From contig NZ_QZWH01000022.1 in NCBI RefSeq assembly GCF_003601925.1, positions 1-64,000 of the forward strand: DNA of 64,000 nucleotides. The letters are read 5' to 3'. Of this stretch, positions 9,415-19,638 are shown one piece after another; within the stretch, counting starts at the first letter, position 1; each line of letters opens with the position of its first letter. The translations under genes and the position numbers were made by a program. The DNA comes from Buttiauxella izardii. Its GTDB lineage: Bacteria; Pseudomonadota; Gammaproteobacteria; Enterobacterales; Enterobacteriaceae. The notes beneath the pieces were generated by a model. That model was not told the origin of the DNA and searched no databases. It saw only the letters and a program-made list of their open reading frames with translations.

Positions 9415-9449
9415 ATGGCTGGCGCCTGCGCCGGCCATTTTTTATTTTT
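9415..9449 (+). terminator. rho-independent terminator of the transporter gene
   Basis: ATGGCTGGC (9415-9423) pairs with GCCGGCCAT (9430-9438), extended by one G-C pair, and is followed by TTTTTTATTTTT. It isolates the transporter gene from the deo promoter. Confidence 0.9.
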
Positions 9450-9525
9450 GAAGCGCATTTTTACGTTATCCAACGTTGTTAAATCACATATACTGTACAA
9501 AGACTGTAATTTCACCTTTGGCTTT

Positions 9526-9541
9526 TGTGATGCTATACACA
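9526..9541 (+). promoter_or_regulatory. CRP-like site of the deo promoter
   Basis: TGTGATGCTATACACA fits TGTGA-N6-TCACA with one mismatch. It centres about 42 bp before the predicted start downstream of the TATAAT box at 9564-9569. A TCACA half-site at 9484-9488 could be the second CRP position, 53 bp upstream, again as in deoP2. Confidence 0.6.
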
Positions 9542-9560
9542 AAACCATCATCATTGTGAA

Positions 9561-9576
9561 TGTTATAATTATAACA
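9561..9576 (+). promoter_or_regulatory. DeoR-like operator overlapping the deo -10 box
   Basis: TGTTATAATTATAACA is a perfect 16-bp palindrome that contains a consensus TATAAT -10 box (9564-9569). Bound DeoR repressor would block RNA polymerase directly. DeoR itself is encoded elsewhere; deoxyribose-5-phosphate is its known inducer. Confidence 0.85.
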
Positions 9577-9612
9577 TCGCAACTGATTCACTATCTTTTG
9601 TTGGAGAGTGTT

Positions 9613-10392
9613 ATGACCGATTTAACTGCAAGCAGCTTGCGCGCCCTGAAACTGATGGACCTGACCACCCTGAACGACGATGACACTAATGAAAAAGTCA
9701 TCGCACTTTGCCATCAGGCCAAAACAGCGGTGGGTAATACTGCGGCGATTTGTATTTATCCGCGCTTCATTCCTGTTGCGCGTAAAACCCTTAACGCGCA
9801 AGGCACGCCAGATGTGCGCATTGCGACCGTGACTAACTTCCCGCATGGCAATGACGATATCGACATCGCGCTGGCAGAAACCCGTGCAGCTATTGCTTAC
9901 GGTGCCGACGAAGTTGACGTGGTGTTCCCGTACCGTGCGCTGATCGCCGGTAACGAGCAAGTGGGTTTTGAGCTGGTGAAAGCCTGTAAAGAAGCCTGTG
10001 CGGCGGCAAACGTTCTGCTGAAAGTGATCATCGAAACCGGCGAGCTGAAAGAAGAAGCGTTGATTCGTAAAGCGTCTGAAATCTCTATCAAAGCCGGTGC
10101 CGATTTCATCAAAACTTCTACCGGTAAAGTGCCGGTTAACGCTACGCCAGAAAGCGCTCGCATCATGATGGAAGTGATTCGTGATATGGGTGTTGAGAAA
10201 ACCGTTGGTTTCAAACCTGCGGGCGGCGTGCGTACTGCTGAAGATGCCGCGCTGTTCCTGTCAATTGCAGACGAACTGTTTGGTGCTGACTGGGCTGATT
10301 CCCGTCACTACCGTTTTGGCGCATCCAGCCTGCTCGCGAGCCTGTTAAAAGCGCTCGGTCATGGTGACGGCAAAAGCGCAAGCGCTTACTAA
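9613..10392 (+). CDS. deoC: deoxyribose-phosphate aldolase
   Basis: Class I aldolase cleaving 2-deoxyribose-5-phosphate into acetaldehyde and glyceraldehyde-3-phosphate, the last step of deoxynucleoside breakdown. The 259-aa TIM barrel keeps the E. coli length and numbering: Schiff-base Lys167 in FIKTSTGK and Lys201 in GFKPAGGV, plus Asp102 in the DEVDVVFP strand. ATG 9613 follows GGAGAG; longer in-frame extensions run through the promoter and operator and are rejected. First gene of deoCABD. Confidence 0.97.
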   Translation: MTDLTASSLRALKLMDLTTLNDDDTNEKVIALCHQAKTAVGNTAAICIYPRFIPVARKTLNAQGTPDVRIATVTNFPHGNDDIDIALAETRAAIAYGADEVDVVFPYRALIAGNEQVGFELVKACKEACAAANVLLKVIIETGELKEEALIRKASEISIKAGADFIKTSTGKVPVNATPESARIMMEVIRDMGVEKTVGFKPAGGVRTAEDAALFLSIADELFGADWADSRHYRFGASSLLASLLKALGHGDGKSASAY

Positions 10393-10518
10393 TTACTCGT
10401 CATACTTCAAGCTGCAGGTGCGTTGGCTGCGCTCTCTCACCCCAGTCACTTACTCGTGTAAGCTCCTGGGGATTCATTCCCTTGCCGCCTGCCTGCCACT
10501 CGAATTATTTTGAGTAAT
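10393..10518. repeat. ERIC element inside the deo operon
   Basis: About 126 bp between deoC and deoA matches the ERIC core well: CACCCCAGTCACTTAC followed by GTAAGCTCCTGGGGATTC, and the outer arms (ATACTTCAAGCTGCAG and CTGCCACTCGAATTATTTTGAGTA). It should be transcribed within the polycistronic mRNA and fold into a long hairpin, possibly affecting stability or deoC-deoA stoichiometry. Confidence 0.93.
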
Positions 10519-10574
10519 ATTTATTCGCGGCGGGTTCCCCGCCGCATTTAACCTGATGAAATCAGGGGGTTACC

Positions 10575-11894
10575 TTGTTCCTCGCTCAAGAAATTATTCG
10601 TAAAAAACGTGATGGTCATGCTCTCAGCGATGAGGAAATTCGTTTCTTCATTAATGGTATTCGCGATAACACCATCTCCGAAGGGCAGATTGCCGCACTG
10701 GCAATGACCATTTTCTTCCACGACATGACTATGCCAGAACGCGTATCACTGACCATGGCGATGCGAGATTCAGGAACCGTGCTGGACTGGAAGAGCCTTA
10801 ATCTGAACGGCCCAATCGTTGATAAACACTCAACGGGCGGTGTGGGTGATGTGACGTCCTTAATGCTCGGCCCAATGGTGGCGGCATGTGGCGGTTACAT
10901 CCCAATGATCTCTGGCCGTGGTTTAGGCCATACCGGCGGTACGCTCGATAAACTCGAAGCGATCCCTGGTTTCGATATTTTCCCGGACGATAACCGTTTC
11001 CGCGACATCATCAAAAATGTCGGCGTGGCGATTATCGGCCAGACAAACTCGTTGGCTCCTGCTGACAAACGTTTCTACGCCACGCGTGACATTACCGCGA
11101 CCGTAGATTCCATTCCGCTGATCACAGCGTCAATTCTGGCGAAGAAACTCGCCGAAGGCCTGGATGCGCTGGTGATGGACGTGAAAGTCGGCAGCGGCGC
11201 ATTTATGCCAACGTATGAACTTTCTGAATTACTCGCCGAAGCGATTGTTGGCGTGGCGAACGGCGCGGGCGTGAAAACCACTGCGCTGCTGACTGACATG
11301 AACCAGGTGCTGGCTTCCAGCGCCGGTAACGCGGTTGAAGTGCGTGAAGCGGTGCAGTTCCTGACCGGTGAATACGTTAACCCGCGTCTGCATGAAGTCA
11401 CCATGGCACTGTGCGTGGAAATGTTACTTTCCGGCAATCTGGCGAAAGATGACGCCGAAGCCCGCCAGAAACTGCAAGCGGTGCTGGATAACGGCAAAGC
11501 GGCAGAAGTCTTCGGACGCATGGTCGCGGCACAAAAAGGCCCGGCTGACTTCGTCGAAAACTACGCGAAGTACCTGCCAACAGCGGTGATGAGTAAAGCG
11601 GTTTACGCCGATCGTGCTGGTTTTGTTAGTGAAATGGACACCCGTGCGTTAGGCATGGCGGTGGTTTCCATGGGCGGCGGTCGTCGTCAGGCTTCTGACA
11701 CCATCGATTACAGCGTGGGCTTTACCGATATGGCTCGCCTGGGCGACAGCGTAGATACCTCCCGTCCGTTAGCCATTATTCATGCAGCAAATGAAACCCA
11801 ATGGCAGGAAGCCGCTCGCGCGGTGAAAGCGGCAATCAAAGTTAACGATACGAAGGCCGCAGAAACGCCTGTCGTGTATCGCCGTATTAGTTAA
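10575..11894 (+). CDS. deoA: thymidine phosphorylase
   Basis: Converts thymidine and phosphate to thymine and deoxyribose-1-phosphate in the cytoplasm. The 439-aa protein (440 in E. coli) has the helical domain, then the phosphate-binding [12 protein letters not shown] motif (near residue 84), the glycine-rich [16 protein letters not shown] signature (near 115) and the [15 protein letters not shown]-terminal motif. The start is TTG at 10575, directly after AGGGGGT (10564-10570), giving the family N-terminus [14 protein letters not shown]. It is separated from deoC by an ERIC element. Confidence 0.96.
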
Positions 11895-11925
11895 ATGCTG
11901 GCATACTGATCTGATCACTTTTTGA

Positions 11926-13191
<1,266 letters not shown>

Positions 13192-13198
13192 TTTCGTC

Positions 13199-13218
13199 GG
13201 GCGGTGGAATCACCGCCC
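13199..13218 (+). other. intercistronic hairpin between deoB and deoD
   Basis: GGGCGGTG (13199-13206) and CACCGCCC (13211-13218) form a perfect 8-bp stem with a GAAT loop. No T-run follows, so it probably stabilises or processes the mRNA between the two cistrons rather than ending transcription. Confidence 0.7.
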
Positions 13219-13250
13219 GCGCTGAACCTCTTAAAATAAGGAATAAAAAG

Positions 13251-13970
13251 ATGGCAACGCCTCATATTAACGCTGAGATGGGTGATTTCGCTGACGTCGT
13301 ACTGATGCCAGGGGACCCACTGCGTGCAAAGCACATTGCAGAAACTTTCCTCGAAGACGTACGTGAAGTAAACAACGTGCGCGGCATGTTGGGCTTCACC
13401 GGTACTTATAAAGGCCGCAAAATTTCCGTCATGGGTCACGGCATGGGCATCCCATCCTGCTCCATCTACACCAAAGAGCTGATCACTGACTTTGGCGTGA
13501 AGAAAATCATTCGTGTGGGTTCATGTGGCGCGGTACGTGCTGATGTGAAACTGCGTGACGTCGTTATCGGCATGGGCGCTTGCACCGACTCCAAAGTGAA
13601 CCGTCTGCGTTTCAAAGACCACGACTTCGCGGCTATCGCTGACTTCGACATGGTTCGCAACGCGGTTGATGCGGCAAAAGCGCTGGGCGTTGACGCTCGC
13701 GTAGGCAACATCTTCTCCGCAGATCTGTTCTACACCCCAGACCCAACCATGTTCGATGTCATGGAAAAATACGGCATCCTGGGTGTGGAAATGGAAGCAG
13801 CGGGTATCTACGGCGTGGCAGCAGAATTCGGCGCGAAAGCACTGACCATTTGCACCGTGTCTGACCATATCCGTACTCACGAGCAGACCACGGCTGAAGA
13901 GCGCCAGACCACCTTTAACGACATGATCAAGATTGCTCTTGAATCTGTGTTACTGGGCGACAAAGAGTAA
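13251..13970 (+). CDS. deoD: purine-nucleoside phosphorylase DeoD
   Basis: Hexameric enzyme that phosphorolyses purine (deoxy)nucleosides to free base and (deoxy)ribose-1-phosphate. The 239 aa match E. coli length, with His5 (MATPH), Arg25-type phosphate contacts in PGDPLRAK, the [14 protein letters not shown] motif, VEMEAAG binding ribose near residue 180, and catalytic Asp in [11 protein letters not shown] 13251 follows AAGGAAT. Last gene of deoCABD, closed by a terminator. Confidence 0.97.
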   Translation: MATPHINAEMGDFADVVLMPGDPLRAKHIAETFLEDVREVNNVRGMLGFTGTYKGRKISVMGHGMGIPSCSIYTKELITDFGVKKIIRVGSCGAVRADVKLRDVVIGMGACTDSKVNRLRFKDHDFAAIADFDMVRNAVDAAKALGVDARVGNIFSADLFYTPDPTMFDVMEKYGILGVEMEAAGIYGVAAEFGAKALTICTVSDHIRTHEQTTAEERQTTFNDMIKIALESVLLGDKE

Positions 13971-13977
13971 GAATTTA

Positions 13978-13999
13978 AAAGGGTGCTTCGGCACCCTTT
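13978..13999 (+). terminator. deo operon terminator
   Basis: AAAGGGTGC and GCACCCTTT form a 9-bp stem around a stable UUCG tetraloop just after deoD. The T-tract is short. Confidence 0.85.
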
Positions 14000-14048
14000 A
14001 TCCTTCAAAGTATCTATTCACCTTTCCCCCCACTTTATTTTTATCCGC

Positions 14049-14077
14049 TTTACCTTTCAAATATATAGCGCTATAAA
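14049..14077 (+). promoter_or_regulatory. yjjJ promoter
   Basis: A TTTACC -35 box (14049-14054), a 17-bp spacer and a TATAAA -10 box (14072-14077) predict a start near 14084, only about 27 nt before the ATG. A 12-bp palindrome, TATAGCGCTATA (14064-14075), overlaps the -10 box. Confidence 0.6.
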
Positions 14078-14109
14078 TCTATTCAAGTATCTATTCACGA
14101 ATCTATTCA
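14078..14109 (+). repeat. three direct TCTATTCA repeats with 12-bp period over the yjjJ start
   Basis: TCTATTCA occurs at 14078, 14090 and 14102, exactly 12 bp apart, from the -10 box to the ATG; a fourth copy is at 14013-14020. Because YjjJ carries its own N-terminal helix-turn-helix, these are candidate autoregulatory operators. The repeats also replace any recognisable ribosome-binding site. Confidence 0.7.
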
Positions 14110-14110
14110 T

Positions 14111-15439
14111 ATGAGCGCGTTGACTGATTTACTCCTGCACGGGCCACAAACTGCAAACGCATTGCGGCAACGTTTGGGTGTCAGCCAGGCGACTTTTTCA
14201 CGTCTTGTGAATGCGGAAAGTCATGTGATTAAAGCTGGGGCTGCCAGAGCGACACGTTATGCTTTGCTCAGGCCTGTGCGTCAGATTCGGCATTTTCCGT
14301 TATGGCAAATTGATGACTCAGGGAAAGCATGGCGCTTTGGTGAGTTGTATCCCATTTGGCCGCAGGGCAGTTGCCTGGTGATCCTGAATAATGGCACCGC
14401 GCAGTGGTTTGACGGTGTTCCGTGGTATTTAACCGACCTTCGCCCACAGGGCTTTCTGGGCCGGGCGTGGGGAAGGCGGCTGGCGCAGCAAGCCGGTCTT
14501 CCTGAAGATATTCGCCTATGGCAAGAAGAAGATGTCCTGCTGGCTTTGTCGCAGCAGCCATCAGAAAATCTTGGCGGTTGGTTAGTGGGCGAGGAGAGTT
14601 ATCGCCGCTGGTTTGATACGCCATTGCTACAGGCCATTACTGAGGCGGATAAATTATCCGTTTATAGTGAACTGGCGAGTAGCGCGCTGGCGGGTGACAT
14701 TGTGGGATCGTCAGCGGGTGGAGAGCAGCCAAAATTTACCTGCTACGCACAAACTGCTGATGGCCCGGCGCACGTCATCGTCAAATTTACCCCGCCGCTG
14801 AATAATGAAAACAGCCAGCGATGGGCTGATTTACTGCAAGCGGAAGCCATTGCGCTCAACATTCTTAGCGAGGCCCAGTTCCCCGCATCCAAAGCCAGAA
14901 CACTCGTCGCTGAAACCCGGCAAACGTTCCTTGAAGTGGTTCGTTTTGACTGCGTAGGCGCGCAAGGCCGCAAGGGAATTGTTTCTCTGGAAGCGGTGCA
15001 AAGTGAATATGCTAGCGGGCCACAGAACTGGCCGACAGTGATGGCGGAGTTGCTTTCTCAGAAAGCTGTTGAGCCTGCGACATTGCGTCTGACTCAGTGT
15101 ATCTGGGCGTTTGGGCGGCTGATTGCGAACAGCGATATGCACGCAGGGAATCTGTCTTTCTATCTTTCCGATATGCCGCTGAAATTAGCGCCGGTCTACG
15201 ACATGCTGCCTATGGCTTTTGCGCCGAACAGTGCCGGGAGCATGCGCAGGGAGCCGATAGCACCACAAATTGATCCGATTGTCCCACAAGAAGTTTGGTT
15301 GGAGATGCTGCCGTTGGCGCGCCGATTCTGGCTTGAGGCAAGCCAGAATCAGGGAATAAGCGAAAGTTTCCGCGAACTGAGTTGTGCGATGGCATCTGAA
15401 CTGGATGCGGTTGAAGCCAGCGTCAAGCGCCTTGCTTAA
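14111..15439 (+). CDS. yjjJ: HipA-family serine/threonine kinase YjjJ
   Basis: A solo HipA-like kinase of 442 aa. HipA toxins phosphorylate tRNA synthetases and promote persistence; the YjjJ target is not known to me. Residues 10-35 look like a winged helix ([19 protein letters not shown]) fused to the kinase, replacing a separate HipB antitoxin. The kinase has the [10 protein letters not shown] loop near 200, catalytic NSDMHAGN with Asp342, and the metal-binding PVYDMLPM after it. No antitoxin gene is adjacent. It starts at ATG 14111 without a clear Shine-Dalgarno. The stop overlaps the convergent lplA stop (TTAA). Confidence 0.9.
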   Translation: MSALTDLLLHGPQTANALRQRLGVSQATFSRLVNAESHVIKAGAARATRYALLRPVRQIRHFPLWQIDDSGKAWRFGELYPIWPQGSCLVILNNGTAQWFDGVPWYLTDLRPQGFLGRAWGRRLAQQAGLPEDIRLWQEEDVLLALSQQPSENLGGWLVGEESYRRWFDTPLLQAITEADKLSVYSELASSALAGDIVGSSAGGEQPKFTCYAQTADGPAHVIVKFTPPLNNENSQRWADLLQAEAIALNILSEAQFPASKARTLVAETRQTFLEVVRFDCVGAQGRKGIVSLEAVQSEYASGPQNWPTVMAELLSQKAVEPATLRLTQCIWAFGRLIANSDMHAGNLSFYLSDMPLKLAPVYDMLPMAFAPNSAGSMRREPIAPQIDPIVPQEVWLEMLPLARRFWLEASQNQGISESFRELSCAMASELDAVEASVKRLA

Positions 15440-16452
15440 CGCACCGTCTGCGCAATCCACGCACTTAATTCACGCAGTTCCATTTCTTGCTCGGGGAAAT
15501 CGGCAATCAGCGTTTCGCACTGTTGTTGCAGCATGTCGCTTCGATACACACAACCCTGCAAACGGGCAGCCAGTGCTTCCAGGGGCGCTGGATTCAGGCT
15601 GTCGGTGAAAATCTGCGTGCGGGTGATATGGCCTTTTTCGACATCGAAATGCAGTTCAACATCGCCCCAGGTAAAGCGTTGATCTAACAGATGACTAAAC
15701 GCAGGAGCCTGGCCGAAGTTCCATTCCCAACTGCTTTGGCGGGCAAAGGTTTCGGCAAAACCCGGTAAGTCGGGCAGGGCGTCTGGTGAGATGTGTTCCG
15801 CTTCCACGCGTTCGCCGTAGTAATCAAAGAAGGATTCGCGCACCGCATCACAAATTTGTTCATGAGTCAGGCCTGGCAAGATGTCGCTCAGGTTAGTCAC
15901 ACGCCCACGAACTGAAGTAATTCCTTTGGCTTGTAGCTTTTTCTCATCGGGATTCAGGTAATTTGCCAGGCGGCTTAAATCTGCATTGAGCAGCAAAGTG
16001 CCGTGGTGGAAACCGCGATCCATGGTTTCTTTATAAGCCGAACCAGAAACTTTACGCGCGCCTTCAGGCGTCGCCACTTCCAAATCGTTGCGCCCGGAAG
16101 CTGTCGCATTGATGCCCAGAGAGTTAAGCGCATTCACCACAATCGCCGTGGAAACGCTTTTGTCGTACTCGGGTTTGCCAGCCATAAACGTGAAACAGGT
16201 GTTGCCCAGATCGTGGAACACCGCGCCACCACCGCTGCTGCGCCTCGCCAACCGCACGTTGTCCTCTTCCATACGGCGAGTGTTGCACTCTTTCCATGGG
16301 TTTTGCGCCCGGCCTATGACCACCGTATCTGCATTGCGCCACAAAAAAAGGACGCGCTGCGTGGCGGGCATCTGGCGGAAAATACACTCTTCCACGGCGA
16401 GGTTGAACCACGGATCGTAGGAGTCGGAAATCAGTAGCCGTAACGTGTTCAT
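15436..16452 (-). CDS. lplA: lipoate-protein ligase A
   Basis: Activates free lipoate with ATP and attaches it to lipoyl domains of pyruvate and 2-oxoglutarate dehydrogenases and GcvH. It has 338 aa, as in E. coli. The large N-terminal domain shows [18 protein letters not shown] (about residues 69-86) and the adenylate-binding KVSGSAYKE with catalytic Lys near 133; the small C-terminal domain starts near 250. ATG 16452 follows AAGGAA. It lies 15 bp downstream of smp on the same strand. Confidence 0.97.
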   Translation of the reverse strand: MNTLRLLISDSYDPWFNLAVEECIFRQMPATQRVLFLWRNADTVVIGRAQNPWKECNTRRMEEDNVRLARRSSGGGAVFHDLGNTCFTFMAGKPEYDKSVSTAIVVNALNSLGINATASGRNDLEVATPEGARKVSGSAYKETMDRGFHHGTLLLNADLSRLANYLNPDEKKLQAKGITSVRGRVTNLSDILPGLTHEQICDAVRESFFDYYGERVEAEHISPDALPDLPGFAETFARQSSWEWNFGQAPAFSHLLDQRFTWGDVELHFDVEKGHITRTQIFTDSLNPAPLEALAARLQGCVYRSDMLQQQCETLIADFPEQEMELRELSAWIAQTVR

Positions 16453-16467
16453 CGCAGAATTCCTTTC

Positions 16468-17118
16468 TCAGGGTTTGTTGGCACTCTGTTCTTCTTCATC
16501 TTCTTTCACTTCGGCATTCGCCGTAAGAAGGAAAGGCGACTGCTGCCAGCGAGTGCGTTTGCCTTGCAAAAGTGTACGCGTCAGCACGATGCCAATTGCC
16601 AGCGCCAGCAGCATCATCAGACGCAAAATATTGGTGGTGTTATCCACCTGCTTGGCTTCGGTCGCGAGAGTGTGCGTATCGAGCGTGATACGCAGATAGC
16701 CAACCGGGCCATCTTTATCTTCAATGGGTTGCACGATTTGCTGATTGAAATAGCTGCCCGCTTTTTTACCATCCAGCGCTAGTCTGTCGCGCACGCCGAT
16801 TCCTTCACCGGCACGGGCGATTTGGTCGCCGTCATCGTCATAAACTCCCGCGTCCAGAATGCGGCTGTCCTGAGTGAGTAACGTCAGAACGGCGGAGATC
16901 TTTTTTTCATCCGGGTTTTCAGATTTCATCAGCGGCGTCAGGTTATAACTCACCTGGCGCGCCAGCGTTCTTGCCAGCTCTTCAAGCTGCACATTACGCG
17001 CTTGCTGATGCCCCTGGCTAAACCACGATGCTCCCTGCATCAGCGCGACTAAAAGTGCGAGGCAGATAAGCACAATCACTGCACGATGCAGCCTGAATTT
17101 CATTTTTGCCCGAGCCAT
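16468..17118 (-). CDS. ytjB: membrane protein Smp/YtjB
   Basis: Inner-membrane protein of unknown function, 216 aa. A basic N-terminus is followed by a transmembrane helix (AVIVLICLALLVALMQGASWF, residues 14-34), a periplasmic domain to about 160, a second helix (ILRLMMLLALAIGIVLTRTLL) and an acidic cytoplasmic tail. The layout resembles the sensory half of a two-component sensor without a kinase. ATG 17118 gives the family start MARAKMKFRLHR. It is divergent from serB, with about 120 bp shared upstream DNA. Confidence 0.92.
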   Translation of the reverse strand: MARAKMKFRLHRAVIVLICLALLVALMQGASWFSQGHQQARNVQLEELARTLARQVSYNLTPLMKSENPDEKKISAVLTLLTQDSRILDAGVYDDDGDQIARAGEGIGVRDRLALDGKKAGSYFNQQIVQPIEDKDGPVGYLRITLDTHTLATEAKQVDNTTNILRLMMLLALAIGIVLTRTLLQGKRTRWQQSPFLLTANAEVKEDEEEQSANKP

Positions 17119-17237
17119 AATGCACCTTAGAAAAATTGCCGGTTTTACTGCGCACTTTAATGTTGCCAGAAGCCGCACTGACAAGGTAGCCTCATGCGAT
17201 CTTTTACTCTGGCCTTTATCTTTTTTCTGGAGCTGTG

Positions 17238-18215
17238 ATGCCAAATAGTCTGACTTGGTGCGACCTGCCGACCGATGTCTCTCTCTGGCCTGGGTTGCCA
17301 CTATCGTTAAGTGGTGATGAAGTTATGCCACTCGATTACCGTGCTGGCCGTAGCGGCTGGCTTCTGTATGGTCGGAATCTGGATAAACAGTGCCTGAATC
17401 GCTACCAACGTAAGCTGGGCGCGGCGATGGTGATTGTGACCGCGTGGTGTGTTGAAGACTATCAGGTTATCCGCCTGGCGGGTTCATTAACACCTCGAGC
17501 CACCAAACTGGCCCACGAAGCCGGGCTGGACGTCGCGCCGCTGGGTAAAATCCCACATCTGCGCACGCCAGGCCTGTTGGTGATGGATATGGACTCCACC
17601 GCCATCCAAATCGAATGTATCGATGAGATTGCTAAACTGGCGGGAACCGGCGAAATGGTAGCCGAAGTTACCGAACGTGCGATGCGTGGCGAGTTGGATT
17701 TTGCCGCCAGCCTGAAACAACGCGTGGGAACCCTCAAAGGAGCGAATGCTTCGATTCTGCGCCAGGTGCGTGATGAATTGCCGTTGATGCCTGGGCTGCC
17801 TTCGCTGGTGCTGAAGCTGCAATCACTGGGCTGGAAAGTCGCGATTGCGTCCGGCGGTTTCACCTTCTTTGCCGAATATCTGCGTGACAAACTGCATCTG
17901 GATGCGGTGGTGGCGAACGAGCTGGAAATTTGCGATGGCAAGCTGACCGGTGAAGTGATTGGTCAAATTGTCGATGCGCAGTTCAAAGCCGTGACGCTCC
18001 AGCGTCTGGCGGATAAATATGAAATTCCTACGGCGCAAACTGTTGCCATCGGTGACGGAGCCAATGATTTACCGATGATTCAGTCGGCTGGCCTGGGCAT
18101 CGCTTATCACGCAAAACCTAAAGTAAATGAGAAAACAGAAATCACCATCCGTCACGCTGACCTGATGGGCGTATTCTGTATTCTTTCAGGCAGTCTTATC
18201 CAGGAAGAACGCTAA
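17238..18215 (+). CDS. serB: phosphoserine phosphatase
   Basis: Final step of serine biosynthesis, hydrolysing phosphoserine. It has 325 aa: an N-terminal ACT-like region, then a HAD domain. HAD motif I is DMDST (Asp117 nucleophile, Asp119 acid), motif II is IASGGFTFF, and motif IV is GDGANDLPMI. ATG 17238 is preceded by GGAG; the GTG one codon earlier is less likely. Its stop overlaps the radA start by one base (TAATG). Confidence 0.97.
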   Translation: MPNSLTWCDLPTDVSLWPGLPLSLSGDEVMPLDYRAGRSGWLLYGRNLDKQCLNRYQRKLGAAMVIVTAWCVEDYQVIRLAGSLTPRATKLAHEAGLDVAPLGKIPHLRTPGLLVMDMDSTAIQIECIDEIAKLAGTGEMVAEVTERAMRGELDFAASLKQRVGTLKGANASILRQVRDELPLMPGLPSLVLKLQSLGWKVAIASGGFTFFAEYLRDKLHLDAVVANELEICDGKLTGEVIGQIVDAQFKAVTLQRLADKYEIPTAQTVAIGDGANDLPMIQSAGLGIAYHAKPKVNEKTEITIRHADLMGVFCILSGSLIQEER

Positions 18216-19606
18216 TGGCGAAAGCTCCGAAACGCGCATTTGTCTGTAATGAATGCGGTGCAGATTATCCTCGCTGGCAGGGGCAATGCAGCGCCTGTCA
18301 CGCCTGGAACACGATCACCGAGGTGCGCATTGCCGCGTCTCCGACCGTTGCGCGTAACGAGCGTTTGTCCGGTTATGCTGGCAGTGCTGGCGTCAGTAAA
18401 GTCCAAAAACTTTCCGATATCAGCCTTGAAGAACTGCCGCGTTTTTCCACTGGTTTCAAAGAGTTTGACCGCGTGTTAGGCGGCGGCGTGGTGCCGGGTA
18501 GCGCGATTCTGATTGGCGGTAACCCGGGCGCGGGTAAATCTACATTGCTGCTGCAAACGTTGTGCAAACTCAGCGAACAGATGAAAACGCTGTACGTCAC
18601 GGGTGAGGAATCCCTTCAACAAGTGGCGATGCGCGCCCACCGTTTGGGTTTGCCGACCAATAACCTGAACATGCTTTCGGAAACCGGCATCGAGCAAATT
18701 TGCATGATTGCTGAAGAAGAAGCGCCGAAGCTGATGGTTATCGACTCCATACAGGTGATGCACATGGCGGATGTTCAGTCATCGCCGGGCAGCGTGGCGC
18801 AGGTGCGTGAGTCAGCCGCTTACCTGACGCGCTTTGCTAAAACGCGCGGCGTGGCGATTATCATGGTTGGGCACGTCACCAAAGACGGTTCGCTTGCCGG
18901 GCCAAAAGTGCTCGAACACTGTATCGACTGCTCGGTGATGCTCGACGGCGATGCCGATTCCCGCTTCCGCACCTTGCGCAGCCATAAAAACCGTTTTGGT
19001 GCGGTGAATGAGCTGGGCGTATTCGCCATGACGGAACAAGGTTTGCGCGAAGTGAGTAACCCTTCCGCCATCTTCCTGAGCCGTGGTGATGAAGTGACGC
19101 CCGGCAGTTCGGTGATGGTAGTTTGGGAAGGCACGCGTCCGTTACTGGTAGAGATTCAGGCGCTGGTGGATCAATCCATGATGTCGAATCCGCGCCGGGT
19201 TGCGGTGGGCCTTGAGCAAAATCGTCTCGCTATTTTGCTCGCTGTTTTACACCGTCACGGCGGTTTGCAAATGGCGGATCAGGATGTGTTTGTTAACGTG
19301 GTCGGCGGCGTGAAAGTCAGCGAAACCAGTGCCGATTTAGCATTGTTACTGGCGATGGTTTCCAGCCTGCGAAATCGCGCTTTGCCGCAGGATTTAGTGG
19401 TGTTTGGTGAAGTGGGGCTGGCTGGCGAGATTCGCCCGGTGCCAAGCGGCCAGGAGCGTATTTCAGAAGCGGCAAAACACGGCTTTAAACGCGCCATTGT
19501 TCCGCAGGCGAACGTGCCAAAAAAACTACCGGAAGGGATGCAGGTGTTCGGTGTGAAAAAACTGGCCGATGCGCTGTCGGTGTTTGACGACTTACAAGAC
19601 TTATAA
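18215..19606 (+). CDS. radA: DNA repair and recombination ATPase RadA
   Basis: RecA-like branch-migration helicase processing recombination intermediates. Domains: C4 zinc finger (Cys11-x2-Cys14 and Cys25-x2-Cys28), RecA core with Walker A GGNPGAGKST (near 101), Walker B LMVIDSIQVM, the RadA-specific KNRFG motif near residue 255, and a C-terminal Lon-protease-like domain with GEVGLAGEIRPV. It has 463 aa against 460 in E. coli, with three extra residues at the C-terminus. Translationally coupled to serB. Confidence 0.97.
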   Translation: MAKAPKRAFVCNECGADYPRWQGQCSACHAWNTITEVRIAASPTVARNERLSGYAGSAGVSKVQKLSDISLEELPRFSTGFKEFDRVLGGGVVPGSAILIGGNPGAGKSTLLLQTLCKLSEQMKTLYVTGEESLQQVAMRAHRLGLPTNNLNMLSETGIEQICMIAEEEAPKLMVIDSIQVMHMADVQSSPGSVAQVRESAAYLTRFAKTRGVAIIMVGHVTKDGSLAGPKVLEHCIDCSVMLDGDADSRFRTLRSHKNRFGAVNELGVFAMTEQGLREVSNPSAIFLSRGDEVTPGSSVMVVWEGTRPLLVEIQALVDQSMMSNPRRVAVGLEQNRLAILLAVLHRHGGLQMADQDVFVNVVGGVKVSETSADLALLLAMVSSLRNRALPQDLVVFGEVGLAGEIRPVPSGQERISEAAKHGFKRAIVPQANVPKKLPEGMQVFGVKKLADALSVFDDLQDL

Positions 19607-19638
19607 TTGAATATTCGCCCAATTTTGCAGGAGGCAGC

